Shown here piece by piece: positions 46,354-55,162 of a stretch of DNA of 64,000 nt. The first letter of the stretch is position 1. Every line of letters begins with the position of its first letter. The stretch is from positions 221,370 to 285,369 of the forward strand of contig JAJTWZ010000001.1 of assembly GCA_021463145.1 (NCBI GenBank). The letters run 5' to 3'. Source of the stretch: Blastocatellia bacterium. GTDB lineage: Bacteria > Acidobacteriota > Blastocatellia > UBA7656 > JADIYM01. The notes under the pieces are model-generated. The model searched no databases and was not told where the DNA came from. It saw only the letters and a list, made by a program, of their open reading frames with translations. The position numbers were made by a program, and so were the translations under genes.

Positions 46354-48600
46354 CTATCTCGTGAGCGTCAAAGCCCCGCTTATCTGTCCGGTCGTCGCGT
46401 GCCGTACCGTTACCTGCACGGAACTTCCTGCAGGTACAAGAGTATCGATTGCCGGGTCTTTCGAAACGATGCGAGTGCACGTCCCATCCGAATTGCGGCG
46501 GCCCTTCGGATACTTGAGCGCACCGAGCGCCGTCTCGCCAACGAAGATCACCGCGGCGTCGGTCCGGAAATTCAGACCGTCGACTACGATCGTCCGGCGA
46601 CCGCTCGACGTCCGTTTCAGTTTCACCGTCGCAAGCGAAGGCATTGCCCACACCGACACGGTGACGGTGCTCGACCCGACACGGCTTTCCGCGTCAGTGG
46701 CCGTAACGCGAATCCTCACCGATCCGCCGATGTCGTCCGGAACGCTCCACACGACCGAGCGGTCGCCGCCGCCGAGCGTGGCTATCGGCGTGTAGAGAGT
46801 TCCGCCATCGGCGGAGTACTCGACCGCCTGCGAGACGATCTCGGCCTCGGCCGTCGCCGTCCACGTCAACTGGAACGAAGCGCCAGCGCCCGCCGGCGCC
46901 GCCGGTGTTGCAACTGTTACGCGCGGGTTGTCGCCGGCAAGCATGTCTCGAGCCAACTCGACCGCACGGAAGGCGTTCACCCGGCCGTGGCCGTAGAAAA
47001 TACTGACGCCATCTTCATTGTAATTACCGTTCCCCAGATCGATCTTGTCGGCAGTGGCCTCGAGGACCTGCTTGACTTCCTGCCATGTCAACTCCGGGTT
47101 TACGGAAAGCACGAGCGCCGCGACGCCCGCGGCAAGCGGGCACGCCGACGACGTGCCGCCGAAAGCGCCAGTGACGTTTCCCGTGCTGTAGCCACCCGTG
47201 CCCGTCAGATCCGTCGTCGTGATGCCGAGCGACCCCCCGCTGGACGGCGCCGCAATCGAAACGGCGCGGCCGAATCGGCTGTAACCGGCCCGAACATCGA
47301 AATTCGTCGATGCCGATACCCCGATAACGAACTCCGAGCTCACGTAGTTGTCGAGGTCTGTATCGTCATTGCTGTTGCCCGCGGCAAAAAGGATCACCAT
47401 TCCCTTGCCGTTCCGTCCGTTCGTGGTTGCGTGCTCCATTGCGGCCCGCGTTGCATCGGGCAGGGGCGTGTTGTCGTTGTCAGGCCCCCAACTGTTGCTC
47501 ATCACCGAAGCACCGTTGTCGGCAGCCCACGTGAAGGCATCAGCTTCCGTGGAATTCGGCGTGAAAGTCGACTCGGCATAGAGCTGAATGGGCATCAGGC
47601 GGCACATGGGCGCGATGCCTGCTGTCTCGCGGCCGTTGTTGAATGCGGCAATTGCGACGCCAGCCGCCGCGGTGCCATGCGAGACGTTCGCGTCACCCGG
47701 TTTCGGCGCTGGATCGCCGTCGCCGTGAACGACGTCGCGTGGAGCCACGATCTTCGGAACGCCGTCGATAGTCACCGCCAGATCGGGATGCGCGGTGTCG
47801 ATTCCGGTGTCGGCAACTGCCACGATCACATCCTTACTGCCCTGCGTTATGTCCCAGGCGGCTTCGGCGTCGACGTCGGCGCCCTCGACTCCGCTGCCCT
47901 GCCCCGTGTTCCGAAGATGCCATTGGTCAGCGTAGGACGGATCGTTTGGCCGGAAACGAGGCGATCGATGGGCGATGAAGTCCGGATGAGAGAACCGGCA
48001 CAATCCGCTTTCGAACAGCGCGTTCGCGGCTTCGACCACGTTGTGATCCAGGCTCGGCGACCGCAACCGAAAGCGATAACCGTTAGGAGCGTACGCAAGA
48101 GGCTCGCCGGCCGTCAGACCAAGAGCGGCGGCGACGTCCTGGATTTCCTCGGCCGAAATGCCCGCGGAGAATTGAGCCAGGATCTGGTCCGTCACGAAAA
48201 GCGTCGAGCGGTCGGCCTCTACTCCCGGCTCGAAGAAGACCGGCATTGCAGCCAGTTGGGCTTTCTGCAGCCGCTCTTCGAGGGCCGTAACGCCGGCTTT
48301 CGAGACCGCGTCCGGGGCCAGCGTGATCTCGGCGAGTCCGGTCGCGCCAATGACGCGCACGGCCGCAACCGACGGATCTGACGCGATCCACTCGACGCTG
48401 GCGGATTTGTTCGAGGACCGGTCGAGCACGGCGATCCTCGTTTGCGACCGCTCCACTGGCACGCGCCGGCCCGCGTTGTAGTAATACTCGGGCGCGTATT
48501 CGGCCGCAATAGCGAGCGAGGGATGCGTTGGAGCGACGACGATCGACGCGAGCAGCGACGCGACCACCGTGAGAGCGCGGATAATCATGCGTGAGTTCAT
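46354..48600 (-). CDS. exported S8 (subtilisin-like) serine protease
   Basis: The 748-aa protein has a signal peptide and a ~200-residue prodomain. The catalytic triad is visible: Asp in AVADTGIDTAHPDL, His in NVSHGTAAAGVA, Ser in FGGTSSACPLAAG, with the oxyanion-hole region FAAGNSNDDTD. About 200 C-terminal residues form Ig/FN3-like modules (VSQAVEYSADGGTLYTPI). It is probably secreted. ATG 48600 is 9 nt after a TAGAAT -10. Confidence 0.92.
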   Translation of the reverse strand: MNSRMIIRALTVVASLLASIVVAPTHPSLAIAAEYAPEYYYNAGRRVPVERSQTRIAVLDRSSNKSASVEWIASDPSVAAVRVIGATGLAEITLAPDAVSKAGVTALEERLQKAQLAAMPVFFEPGVEADRSTLFVTDQILAQFSAGISAEEIQDVAAALGLTAGEPLAYAPNGYRFRLRSPSLDHNVVEAANALFESGLCRFSHPDFIAHRSPRFRPNDPSYADQWHLRNTGQGSGVEGADVDAEAAWDITQGSKDVIVAVADTGIDTAHPDLAVTIDGVPKIVAPRDVVHGDGDPAPKPGDANVSHGTAAAGVAIAAFNNGRETAGIAPMCRLMPIQLYAESTFTPNSTEADAFTWAADNGASVMSNSWGPDNDNTPLPDATRAAMEHATTNGRNGKGMVILFAAGNSNDDTDLDNYVSSEFVIGVSASTNFDVRAGYSRFGRAVSIAAPSSGGSLGITTTDLTGTGGYSTGNVTGAFGGTSSACPLAAGVAALVLSVNPELTWQEVKQVLEATADKIDLGNGNYNEDGVSIFYGHGRVNAFRAVELARDMLAGDNPRVTVATPAAPAGAGASFQLTWTATAEAEIVSQAVEYSADGGTLYTPIATLGGGDRSVVWSVPDDIGGSVRIRVTATDAESRVGSSTVTVSVWAMPSLATVKLKRTSSGRRTIVVDGLNFRTDAAVIFVGETALGALKYPKGRRNSDGTCTRIVSKDPAIDTLVPAGSSVQVTVRHATTGQISGALTLTR

Positions 48601-48609
48601 GCGGATTGC

Positions 48610-48615
48610 ATTCTA
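48610..48615 (-). promoter_or_regulatory. -10 element of the S8 protease gene
   Basis: TAGAAT (48615-48610 on the minus strand) is 9 nt before ATG 48600; no clear -35 is seen. It suggests a leaderless message. Confidence 0.4.
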
Positions 48616-48735
48616 CCTGTGCGGGAGGATTCGCCGCGACTCGCGGCATCGACAACAGGAGCAGCTCGGCTCCACTCGAGATACACCGGACCGTCCGCCC
48701 TCGAATCCTGCGTATGTGATACAAACAACCGCCGT

Positions 48736-50289
48736 ATGCGGCTCGGAATCGACTTTGGCACAACGCGTACGGTCGTCGCGGTCTCCGATCGCGGCAACTA
48801 TCCGCTCGTCTCTTTTCGTGACGACAGAGGAACGTGGATCGAGTGGTTTCCCTCGCGGATCGCGGCGGCCGATGGCGAGCTCGCGTTCGGACACCACGCT
48901 GACGCGCTGCGCGGCCTGGCCGGTGCGTGGCACCTGACGTCGATCAAACGAATGCTCGCGCACTCGCCGCCGGACGAGCCTATCGACATCCCTGGCATCG
49001 GCGCCGTTGGGTTGCTCGAACTGCTCAGCCGCTATTCGGCCGCGCTGGCGGCCGAGCTGAGGTCTGATGCGACCAACGTTGCGATCGGTAAGCGCGAGAA
49101 GATCGAAGCGATGATCTCGGTCCCCGCAAACGCCAACAGCAACCAGCGCTTCATCACCCTCGAGGCGTTCAAGTCGGCCGGATTCGAAGTCATCGGAATG
49201 CTCAACGAGCCGTCGGCAGCGGGCGTCGAATATGCCCATCGGTTCGTAAAGAATCCGGACGCTCCCCGCCAGAAGGAGTACATCGCCGTCTACGACCTCG
49301 GAGGCGGGACGTTCGACGCTGCCGCCATCCGCATTGCCGGAATGCGCCACGAGATTGTCTCGAGCGAAGGGGTCGAGCGGCTCGGCGGCGACGACTTCGA
49401 CCAGATTCTCTTCGACATGGTTCTGGCGGGCGTTGGCGGCATCGATCTCGGGCCGGGCGTCATCGCCGATCTCGCCGACGAAATCCGCGAGCGAAAGGAG
49501 TCGCTCAACCCGAACACCCGAAAACTGCTCGTCGACGTGACCGCTGCCGGCACTGGCCGCGACGACGTCGTTATACCGGTCGGCGACTTTTACGATCGTT
49601 GTGCGCCGCTCGTGGAACGGACGATCGGATGCCTGGAGCGCGTACTCGAGCGATTGCCCGAAGGCGAAGAGGTCGACGGCGCCCTGCCGAGAAGCGTGGC
49701 GACGATCTACCTGGTTGGTGGATCGACAACCTTTCCGCTCGTCTCGCGTGTGCTGCGCGAACGGTACGGCCGCCGGGTTCAACGGTCCCCGTATCCGCAC
49801 GGCGCGGTCGCGATCGGACTCGCCGTTGCTTCGAACCCGGACGAGCCTTACTTCGTCCGAGAGACCCTGACGAGGCATTTCGGCGTGTTTCGGGAGGCCG
49901 ACGCCGGATCTCGCGTCGTCTTCGATCCGATCTTCGTGAAGGATTCGGCGCTCGAGCGTGATGGCGAGCCGCTTCACGCCGAACGGCGCTATCGCCCTGC
50001 CCACAATATCGGGCATTACCGCTTCGTCGAGTGTGCATCGGTATCCGAATCCGGCGATCCGGACTTTGGCGTCACTCCGTGGGACGCCATCGTCTTTCCC
50101 TTCGAGCCGCAACTCCAGGGCAAGCGCGGCCTGGCCAGGATGGCGGTCGAACGGCGAGACCCCGACACCACCGACACGATAGTCGAGCGATATTCGTGTG
50201 ACGCGAACGGCATCGTGACCGTCACCCTTCGAGCCGAAGACAGCCGGTACGAGAAGGTCTTTCGCCTCGCGGGCACCCTGGGAGGGTGA
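48736..50289 (+). CDS. Hsp70/DnaK-like ATPase
   Basis: The 517-aa protein from ATG 48736 begins MRLGIDFGTTRTVVAVSD (phosphate 1 motif). AVYDLGGGTFDAAAIR is phosphate 2, and LVGGSTTFPLVSRVL is the adenosine motif. The N-terminal ~385 residues are a full actin-like Hsp70 ATPase domain, but the C-terminal ~130 residues are shorter and different from the DnaK peptide-binding domain. There is no dnaJ or grpE nearby. It may be a specialised chaperone or structural ATPase, as in DUF/Hsp70 hybrids of Acidobacteria and Myxobacteria (inference). Confidence 0.85.
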   Translation: MRLGIDFGTTRTVVAVSDRGNYPLVSFRDDRGTWIEWFPSRIAAADGELAFGHHADALRGLAGAWHLTSIKRMLAHSPPDEPIDIPGIGAVGLLELLSRYSAALAAELRSDATNVAIGKREKIEAMISVPANANSNQRFITLEAFKSAGFEVIGMLNEPSAAGVEYAHRFVKNPDAPRQKEYIAVYDLGGGTFDAAAIRIAGMRHEIVSSEGVERLGGDDFDQILFDMVLAGVGGIDLGPGVIADLADEIRERKESLNPNTRKLLVDVTAAGTGRDDVVIPVGDFYDRCAPLVERTIGCLERVLERLPEGEEVDGALPRSVATIYLVGGSTTFPLVSRVLRERYGRRVQRSPYPHGAVAIGLAVASNPDEPYFVRETLTRHFGVFREADAGSRVVFDPIFVKDSALERDGEPLHAERRYRPAHNIGHYRFVECASVSESGDPDFGVTPWDAIVFPFEPQLQGKRGLARMAVERRDPDTTDTIVERYSCDANGIVTVTLRAEDSRYEKVFRLAGTLGG

Positions 50290-50364
50290 TCCCGGCATCT
50301 CTTCGGCACGAAAGCAACGTTCGGGCGTTTACCGATCCTGATCGGATCGGCATGGATGGCCAGT

Positions 50365-50394
50365 TTGACCCCTTCTCGCAAGGATGCCTATACT
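50365..50394 (+). promoter_or_regulatory. promoter of the VWFA-related gene cluster, leaderless
   Basis: A -35 TTGACC (50365-50370) and -10 TATACT (50389-50394) are 18 bp apart. The predicted start is about 50401, 4 nt before ATG 50405. The upstream in-frame ATG 50384 lies between the two elements and is ruled out by this promoter. Confidence 0.65.
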
Positions 50395-50404
50395 TTTTCG
50401 TTCT

Positions 50405-51379
50405 ATGACCAAACGATCGATGACCCGACTGCGCACCTTCTTTATCGTCACTTTCACGCTGGCCGCGACGTTTCCATCGGCCCTTGCGTACCAGCAGCCC
50501 CAGCAGGACGACCAGACCCAGATCGAGACCCTCGAAGTCTTTCTGCCGGTGATGGTATTCGACAAGAAGGGAGAGTTCGTTCCCGGACTCACTCGCCAGA
50601 ACTTCCGCGTATTCGAGGACGGAGTCGAGCAGCAGATCACTTCGTTCGACGCCCCGACGCAGCTGCCGCTCAACATTGCGCTGCTCATCGACACCAGTTC
50701 GTCCGTGAAACGAAAGCTCAAGTTCGAAAAGGAAGCGGCAGCGGCTTTCGTGATGTCGATTCTCGAGCGCTCGGTCGACCGCGCCCTGTTTGCGACGTTC
50801 GATTCTGTCGTGACGCTGCACGTCGACTTCTCGCGCGACTCTGGCGACCTTACGCGCGCCATCGATGTGGTCAAGGCCGGCGGGAACACGCGCCTCTACG
50901 ACGCGATCGTCCGCGTCTGCGAGGAGAAGATGGCGCAGCTTCCGCCCGGTACGCGGCCGGTGATGCTCGTAATTACCGACGGCTCGGACGTCGGTAGCGA
51001 CAAGACGCTCGACGAGGCGATCGCCATGGCGCAACGGACGAGCGTGACTATCTTCGGCATCAGCACGCGTAACTACGCGGACATCAGCGCCGGAACTGTC
51101 CGGACTTCCGTCGATAAGGACCTGTTGCGGCTCTGCGAGGAGACCGGAGGCAGAACGTTCCTCCCGTACGAACGTCTCGAGCTCGAAAAGGCTTTCGCCG
51201 GGGTCCGAACGCTTCTACGAAATCAGTACGTCATCTATTACGAGCCGAAGAACCAGGTGCGCGACGGCAAGTACCGCAAGATCGAAGTGAAGGCCGAGAA
51301 TATCGATCGCCGGGCCGACGTTCGCGCCAAAGCCGGATACTTCGCGGTTCCGGCTGGCACGGACAACATTCCGCGCTGA
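50405..51379 (+). CDS. exported VWFA-related (acidobacterial) protein 1
   Basis: The 324-aa protein has a signal peptide (MTKRSMTRLRTFFIVTFTLA...). The start of the mature part (LEVFLPVMVFDKKGEFVPGL followed by NFRVFEDGVEQ) is the VWFA-related acidobacterial module (TIGR03436-like). The VWA domain begins at NIALLIDTSSSVKRK, a MIDAS-type DxSxS motif, and TDGSDVGSDK is the fourth part of the MIDAS. It probably binds a metal-dependent protein ligand in the periplasm or at the surface. It is the first of three related genes in tandem. Confidence 0.88.
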   Translation: MTKRSMTRLRTFFIVTFTLAATFPSALAYQQPQQDDQTQIETLEVFLPVMVFDKKGEFVPGLTRQNFRVFEDGVEQQITSFDAPTQLPLNIALLIDTSSSVKRKLKFEKEAAAAFVMSILERSVDRALFATFDSVVTLHVDFSRDSGDLTRAIDVVKAGGNTRLYDAIVRVCEEKMAQLPPGTRPVMLVITDGSDVGSDKTLDEAIAMAQRTSVTIFGISTRNYADISAGTVRTSVDKDLLRLCEETGGRTFLPYERLELEKAFAGVRTLLRNQYVIYYEPKNQVRDGKYRKIEVKAENIDRRADVRAKAGYFAVPAGTDNIPR

Positions 51380-51390
51380 CGGAGGACATC

Positions 51391-52482
51391 GTGACGGGAA
51401 CTCGAATCGCGGCCGCGGCGGGACTTGCCGCCTGCATGTTCGCAGCATTGGCGACTTCTTCGGCCCAGGACGGGCCGGTGCGCTCGCGACGCGCAACGCC
51501 TCCACAGGCCGGCGCGCCGCAACCGGCCGGCGCTCCCGCGCAGTCTGGGTCCGGCCTGCCGATCGACAACGATCCGATTCAACTCTCAACCGATGTCGTG
51601 AATGTGCTGTTTTCCGTCACGGATCGTCAGAACCGCTTCGTCGATGACGTTGAGCAGGCGGGAGTCGTAGTCTCGGAAGACGGCCAGACGCAGGAGGTCT
51701 TCTCGTTCAGAAAGGAGACGAACCTGCCGCTCGTCTGCGCAATCGTCATAGACGTGTCGAGCAGCCAGGAATTCACGTTCGGTGACGAGAAAAGAGCCGC
51801 GCTCAGCTTTCTTCAGACCGTACTGAAGACGCGCAAGGACACGGCCGCGCTTGTCCGGTTCCGTGAGGACGTCGATTTCGTGCAGGGGCTGACCAACAGG
51901 CTCGATCGCGTGAACGACGCATTCAACCGCCTCACCTGGGAGTCGAAGATCAGCTCTGGCAGCCGGTACGGAGCAACGGCCTTGTACGATGCGATAGGAG
52001 TGACCGCGACCGAGCTCTTTCCTCCGGTCTCGGCGCCCGACACGCCCGAGGCCGTGACTCGCCGGGCAATCATCCTGCTGACGGATGGCGACGACAACGC
52101 GAGCCAGAAGTCTCTGCAGGACGCCATCGACGATGCGCAGCGCACCGACGTGATCGTGTATGCGCTCGGAATTGGCGACCGGTACCGGTCGACGGCTGTG
52201 AAGCGTGACGTGCTCACGTCACTCTCGGAACAGACCGGCGGCCGAGCATACTTCCCCGAGTCCTACGACGACCTTCGGACTGCCTTCCAGCAGATCAACC
52301 TCGAGATGCGGAGCCAGTACCTCATCGCGTACGAGCCGACGAATGCGGCCCGCGATGGCGCATTCCGATCGATCGACATCCGCCTCCCGGGTCGAAGCGA
52401 CGTCAAGGTCTTTCATCGGCGCGGCTATTTCGCTCCGCGCAGCGGAGGGCCGTCGACCGGCGCGTCCGCGGTGCGACCTTGA
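51391..52482 (+). CDS. exported VWFA-related (acidobacterial) protein 2
   Basis: The 363-aa protein from GTG 51391 (GGAGG shortly upstream) has a signal peptide and a Pro/Ala-rich linker. The VWFA-related pattern follows: VVNVLFSVTDRQNRFVDDVE, GVVVSEDGQTQEVFSF, CAIVIDVSSSQEFTF (MIDAS) and ILLTDGDDNASQK. It starts 11 nt after gene 1 and overlaps gene 3 by 4 nt. Confidence 0.87.
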   Translation: MTGTRIAAAAGLAACMFAALATSSAQDGPVRSRRATPPQAGAPQPAGAPAQSGSGLPIDNDPIQLSTDVVNVLFSVTDRQNRFVDDVEQAGVVVSEDGQTQEVFSFRKETNLPLVCAIVIDVSSSQEFTFGDEKRAALSFLQTVLKTRKDTAALVRFREDVDFVQGLTNRLDRVNDAFNRLTWESKISSGSRYGATALYDAIGVTATELFPPVSAPDTPEAVTRRAIILLTDGDDNASQKSLQDAIDDAQRTDVIVYALGIGDRYRSTAVKRDVLTSLSEQTGGRAYFPESYDDLRTAFQQINLEMRSQYLIAYEPTNAARDGAFRSIDIRLPGRSDVKVFHRRGYFAPRSGGPSTGASAVRP

Positions 52483-53528
52483 AGCGCAGCGTCTTTATAG
52501 CGGCCGCGCTCGCACTGCCGATGATTTTTGGCGGGGCCGGTCCTGCCGAGGCTACGGGTCAGCAAAGGCAGTCGCCTCCGGTCGAAGCGCCGCCGCCACC
52601 GTCGGAGCCTATCCCTGCCGGCGACACTCGCCCGCCCGCGTCGAAGGCGCAGGACGACGATCCGATCCAGCTCGGCACCGAGCTCGTGAACGTGCCGTTC
52701 AACGTAAACGACAAGAAGAACAAGCACATTACGGACATTGGCCGGGCGGAGGTCCAGGTCTTCGAAGACGGCGTGCCGCAGGAGGTGTTCTCCTTCGAGC
52801 GTCAGCTCGATGCGCCTCTTACTATCGCGCTGCTCATAGACACGAGCGGCAGCCAGGAGCTCACGATCGGGGCGGAACGCGAAGCGGCGTATCGGTTCTT
52901 CCAGAAGGTGCTCCGTCCGCAGAAGGATGTCGGCTGCGTAATATCGTTCTCCAAGGAGGTCACGCTGGAGCAGTCGCTGACTGCGAGCCTGCCATCGTTG
53001 ACCGCTGCGCTCGACAGGGTCCGTGTCACGCCTAGTTCTGGCTTCGGCCGTGGCGGCACTGCGCCTTCGAATCCTCAGGCCGGCGGGACGTCGATGCACG
53101 ACGCGATCTTTCTCGCGTCCGACGACGTGCTCCGGCGCGAGGCCGGCCGCCGCGTAATCATCCTGCTTACCGACGGAGTCGACACGACCAGCGCGTACCG
53201 GGCGGAGGCCGCCATCGAGCGCGCGTGGCGTTCCGAGGTGATCGTTTACTCGATCGGAATAGGATACGGCGGGGTGGCTGAAGGGGTATTGAGCAAGTAC
53301 GCGAAGGAAACGGGCGGCCGCGTCTTCATCCCGCGCGGCAGCGACGATCTCGACCGTGCGTTTGCCGAGATCGAGAACGATCTCCGGCAGCAGTACATCG
53401 TGAGCTACTCGCCGGCGAACGCGAAGCGTGACGGAACGTTCCGGAAGATAGAAGTCCGGCTTGCAGGAGAGACGCGCAAGGACTTGCGTGTGCGCTATCG
53501 CCGGGGATACTACGCGCCGGTCAAGTAG
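52479..53528 (+). CDS. exported VWFA-related (acidobacterial) protein 3
   Basis: The 349-aa protein starts at TTG 52479, overlapping the previous stop as TTGA. It has a signal peptide and Pro-rich linker, then LVNVPFNVNDKKNKHITDIG, AEVQVFEDGVPQEVFSFERQ, TIALLIDTSGSQELT (MIDAS) and ILLTDGVDTTSAY. A Gly-rich insert around residues 185-200 separates the MIDAS and the rest. Genes 2 and 3 are more alike to each other than to gene 1 in the linker and MIDAS context, suggesting a recent duplication. Confidence 0.87.
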   Translation: MKRSVFIAAALALPMIFGGAGPAEATGQQRQSPPVEAPPPPSEPIPAGDTRPPASKAQDDDPIQLGTELVNVPFNVNDKKNKHITDIGRAEVQVFEDGVPQEVFSFERQLDAPLTIALLIDTSGSQELTIGAEREAAYRFFQKVLRPQKDVGCVISFSKEVTLEQSLTASLPSLTAALDRVRVTPSSGFGRGGTAPSNPQAGGTSMHDAIFLASDDVLRREAGRRVIILLTDGVDTTSAYRAEAAIERAWRSEVIVYSIGIGYGGVAEGVLSKYAKETGGRVFIPRGSDDLDRAFAEIENDLRQQYIVSYSPANAKRDGTFRKIEVRLAGETRKDLRVRYRRGYYAPVK

Positions 53529-53604
53529 CGCTCTCTGCCACGTTTGATCCGTACCGCTGGCTGACGCGATCGGCACCGCGCGGATCAGTACCGCGAGCGG
53601 CAGC

Positions 53605-53657
53605 GAGCGGGCGGGTCGTCCCTGCAAGTCACGGTCGATGTCAGGGCCGACCCGCTC
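53605..53657. terminator. hairpin between convergent VWFA and pgeF genes
   Basis: GAGCGGG...TCGTCCCTG (53605-53624) pairs with CAGGGCCGACCCGCTC (53642-53657) with a 4-nt bulge. No T-tract is seen on either side. It is probably a shared terminator or spacer structure. Confidence 0.45.
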
Positions 53658-53713
53658 AATGCCGCTTGCGATACCGATCCCGACGTGCTCCGCGACTCCC
53701 CCTACGCGTCCTG

Positions 53714-54493
53714 CTAAACGGCTGCCTCGCCGACGATCGAGACGATGCGTCCAGCGGCAGTGCCTTCACGACGGTACGAGAACCACCGCTCCGGCTCGCT
53801 CATCGTGCAGGCATCGCTTACGAAAATCTGCTCAGGCTCGAGCCCACACAACTCGAGCTGAACCGCACACGCGGTCTTGAGGTCGACGTGTCCCTTTCCG
53901 TCGTGCACGTTCGAGACGATGCGCGACGCATAGGGGAACTCGGTCGTAAACCGCTCGAGCACCTCAGCCCCGACCTCGTATGCCGCCGCGCCGATCGCGG
54001 GCCCGATTGCCGCAATGCAGTCTCCGCGGCGAGCGCCGTGCTTCGCCACCAGCGTCGCAAACGTACGCTCGACGATTCGGGCAACTGCGCCACGCCAGCC
54101 AGCGTGCGCTGCCGCGATCGCTCGCGTCCTCGTGTCGGCAATGAGCACTGGCACGCAATCTGCCGTCTTGATGCCCAGCAGCGTGCCACGCGTGGATGTC
54201 GTCATCGCGTCGCACTCGGCTCGCGCGATTTCAGCCCGGTCGCGGTCTGAGACGAGCACCTTAACCATCGCCGAGTGCACCTGCTTCGCCATGCATACTG
54301 GAACTGAGCCCAGTCCAAGCGCAGCCACCAGTCTGCGGGCGGTCTCATCCGCCGATTCGCCCTGCACAGCGCCCAGGCGGGTGCCGAACGCCGCGACGAA
54401 GCCCTGATCCTCGAATGGCAGGCACGTCAGCCAACTGGTACCATCGCCTTCACGCAATTCGAAGGTCGCATTCGTCTCGTCGTTCATCGTCAT
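53714..54493 (-). CDS. pgeF: PgeF/YfiH-type multicopper polyphenol oxidase (laccase-fold) protein
   Basis: The 259-aa protein from ATG 54493 shows AKQVHSAMV, IKTADCVPVLIAD, AAAHAGWRGAVARIV (the family core HAGWRG) and ERWFSYRREGTAAGRIVS at the C-terminus. Relatives correct peptidoglycan precursor errors (PgeF) or act as laccase-like or purine nucleoside enzymes (LACC1-like). GAGGA lies 7 nt before 54493. The start is only 3 nt from the divergent acpS start. Confidence 0.9.
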   Translation of the reverse strand: MTMNDETNATFELREGDGTSWLTCLPFEDQGFVAAFGTRLGAVQGESADETARRLVAALGLGSVPVCMAKQVHSAMVKVLVSDRDRAEIARAECDAMTTSTRGTLLGIKTADCVPVLIADTRTRAIAAAHAGWRGAVARIVERTFATLVAKHGARRGDCIAAIGPAIGAAAYEVGAEVLERFTTEFPYASRIVSNVHDGKGHVDLKTACAVQLELCGLEPEQIFVSDACTMSEPERWFSYRREGTAAGRIVSIVGEAAV

Positions 54494-54496
54494 CAG

Positions 54497-54871
54497 ATGG
54501 TCCTCGCAATCGGCATCGATATCGTCGAAGTCTCGCGCATCGAGAGCGCAATCGAGCGGTTGGGCCGACGGTTCGTCGAACGTATCTTCACTGAAGCGGA
54601 AGCACGTTACTGCGATGGCCGCCCGTCGCCGGCAGTGCATTTCGCCGGCCGGTTCGCTGCGAAGGAATCCGCAATGAAGGCGCTTGGAACCGGATGGGGT
54701 GAAGGCGTGGCATGGCGCGACGTCGAGATACTAGCATCGGATACCGGTTCGCCACGGATCGTCTTCCACGCCACGGCTCTCGATCGGTTTCACGCCCTCG
54801 GCGCGACTCGCGCCCTGGTGTCGATCTCGCATACGTCGACGACTGCCATTGCCCAGGTCGTCATCGAGTAG
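54497..54871 (+). CDS. acpS: holo-[acyl-carrier-protein] synthase
   Basis: AcpS moves the 4'-phosphopantetheine group of CoA to ACP. The 124-aa length is typical, and the motifs GIDIVEVSRIE and AGRFAAKESAMKALGTG (metal/CoA binding) and SISHTSTTAIAQVV are present. It is divergent from pgeF with only 3 nt between the start codons, so both promoters must lie inside the neighbouring coding regions. Confidence 0.95.
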   Translation: MVLAIGIDIVEVSRIESAIERLGRRFVERIFTEAEARYCDGRPSPAVHFAGRFAAKESAMKALGTGWGEGVAWRDVEILASDTGSPRIVFHATALDRFHALGATRALVSISHTSTTAIAQVVIE

Positions 54872-54988
54872 AGAGACTGACAGGCGTGCAGGCCATCGTG
54901 CGAGGGCGCGCACGGCGCTTCAGTGGCGTGACGGCCAGGCCGCTCCGCATTCGGCGCCCGCCCGTCAAACACGGTCAGGAAGGCTGCC

Positions 54989-55017
54989 TTGACAGCTAAA
55001 GGGACGAAATGCAAAAT
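54989..55017 (+). promoter_or_regulatory. promoter of the tRNA-Leu gene
   Basis: A perfect TTGACA (54989-54994) and a CAAAAT -10 (55012-55017) are 17 bp apart; the start would be about 55024, 7 nt before the tRNA. Confidence 0.6.
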
Positions 55018-55030
55018 GTCCGCCGCTTCT

Positions 55031-55113
55031 GCGGATGTGGCGGAATGGCAGACGCGCTAGGCTCAGGACCTAGTGGCCTTCGGGTCGTGGAGGTTCAAAT
55101 CCTCTCATCCGCA
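55031..55113 (+). tRNA. tRNA-Leu (CAG anticodon)
   Basis: The 83-nt gene folds as a class II tRNA: acceptor stem GCGGATG/CATCCGC with discriminator A at 55113, D arm from 55040, anticodon stem CTAGG/CCTAG with loop CTCAGGA giving anticodon CAG (55064-55066), a long variable arm closed by TTCG (55075-55086), and a T arm with loop TTCAAAT. The long variable arm, A73 and anticodon CAG identify leucine (codon CUG). The CCA end is not encoded. Confidence 0.95.
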
Positions 55114-55117
55114 TCGA

Positions 55118-55140
55118 GACCGGCCAGGTGGCCGGTCTTC
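55118..55140 (+). terminator. terminator of the tRNA-Leu transcript
   Basis: GACCGGCC (55118-55125), loop AGGT, and GGCCGGTC (55130-55137), then TTC. A perfect 8-bp GC-rich stem begins 4 nt after the tRNA end. Confidence 0.65.
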
Positions 55141-55162
55141 GTATTTGCGGGCAATCCCGTCC

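Noticed and set aside
46276..48381. 701-aa plus-strand frame across the S8 protease gene
   Set aside because: Opposite-strand shadow rich in Arg; the minus-strand subtilase has a full catalytic triad.
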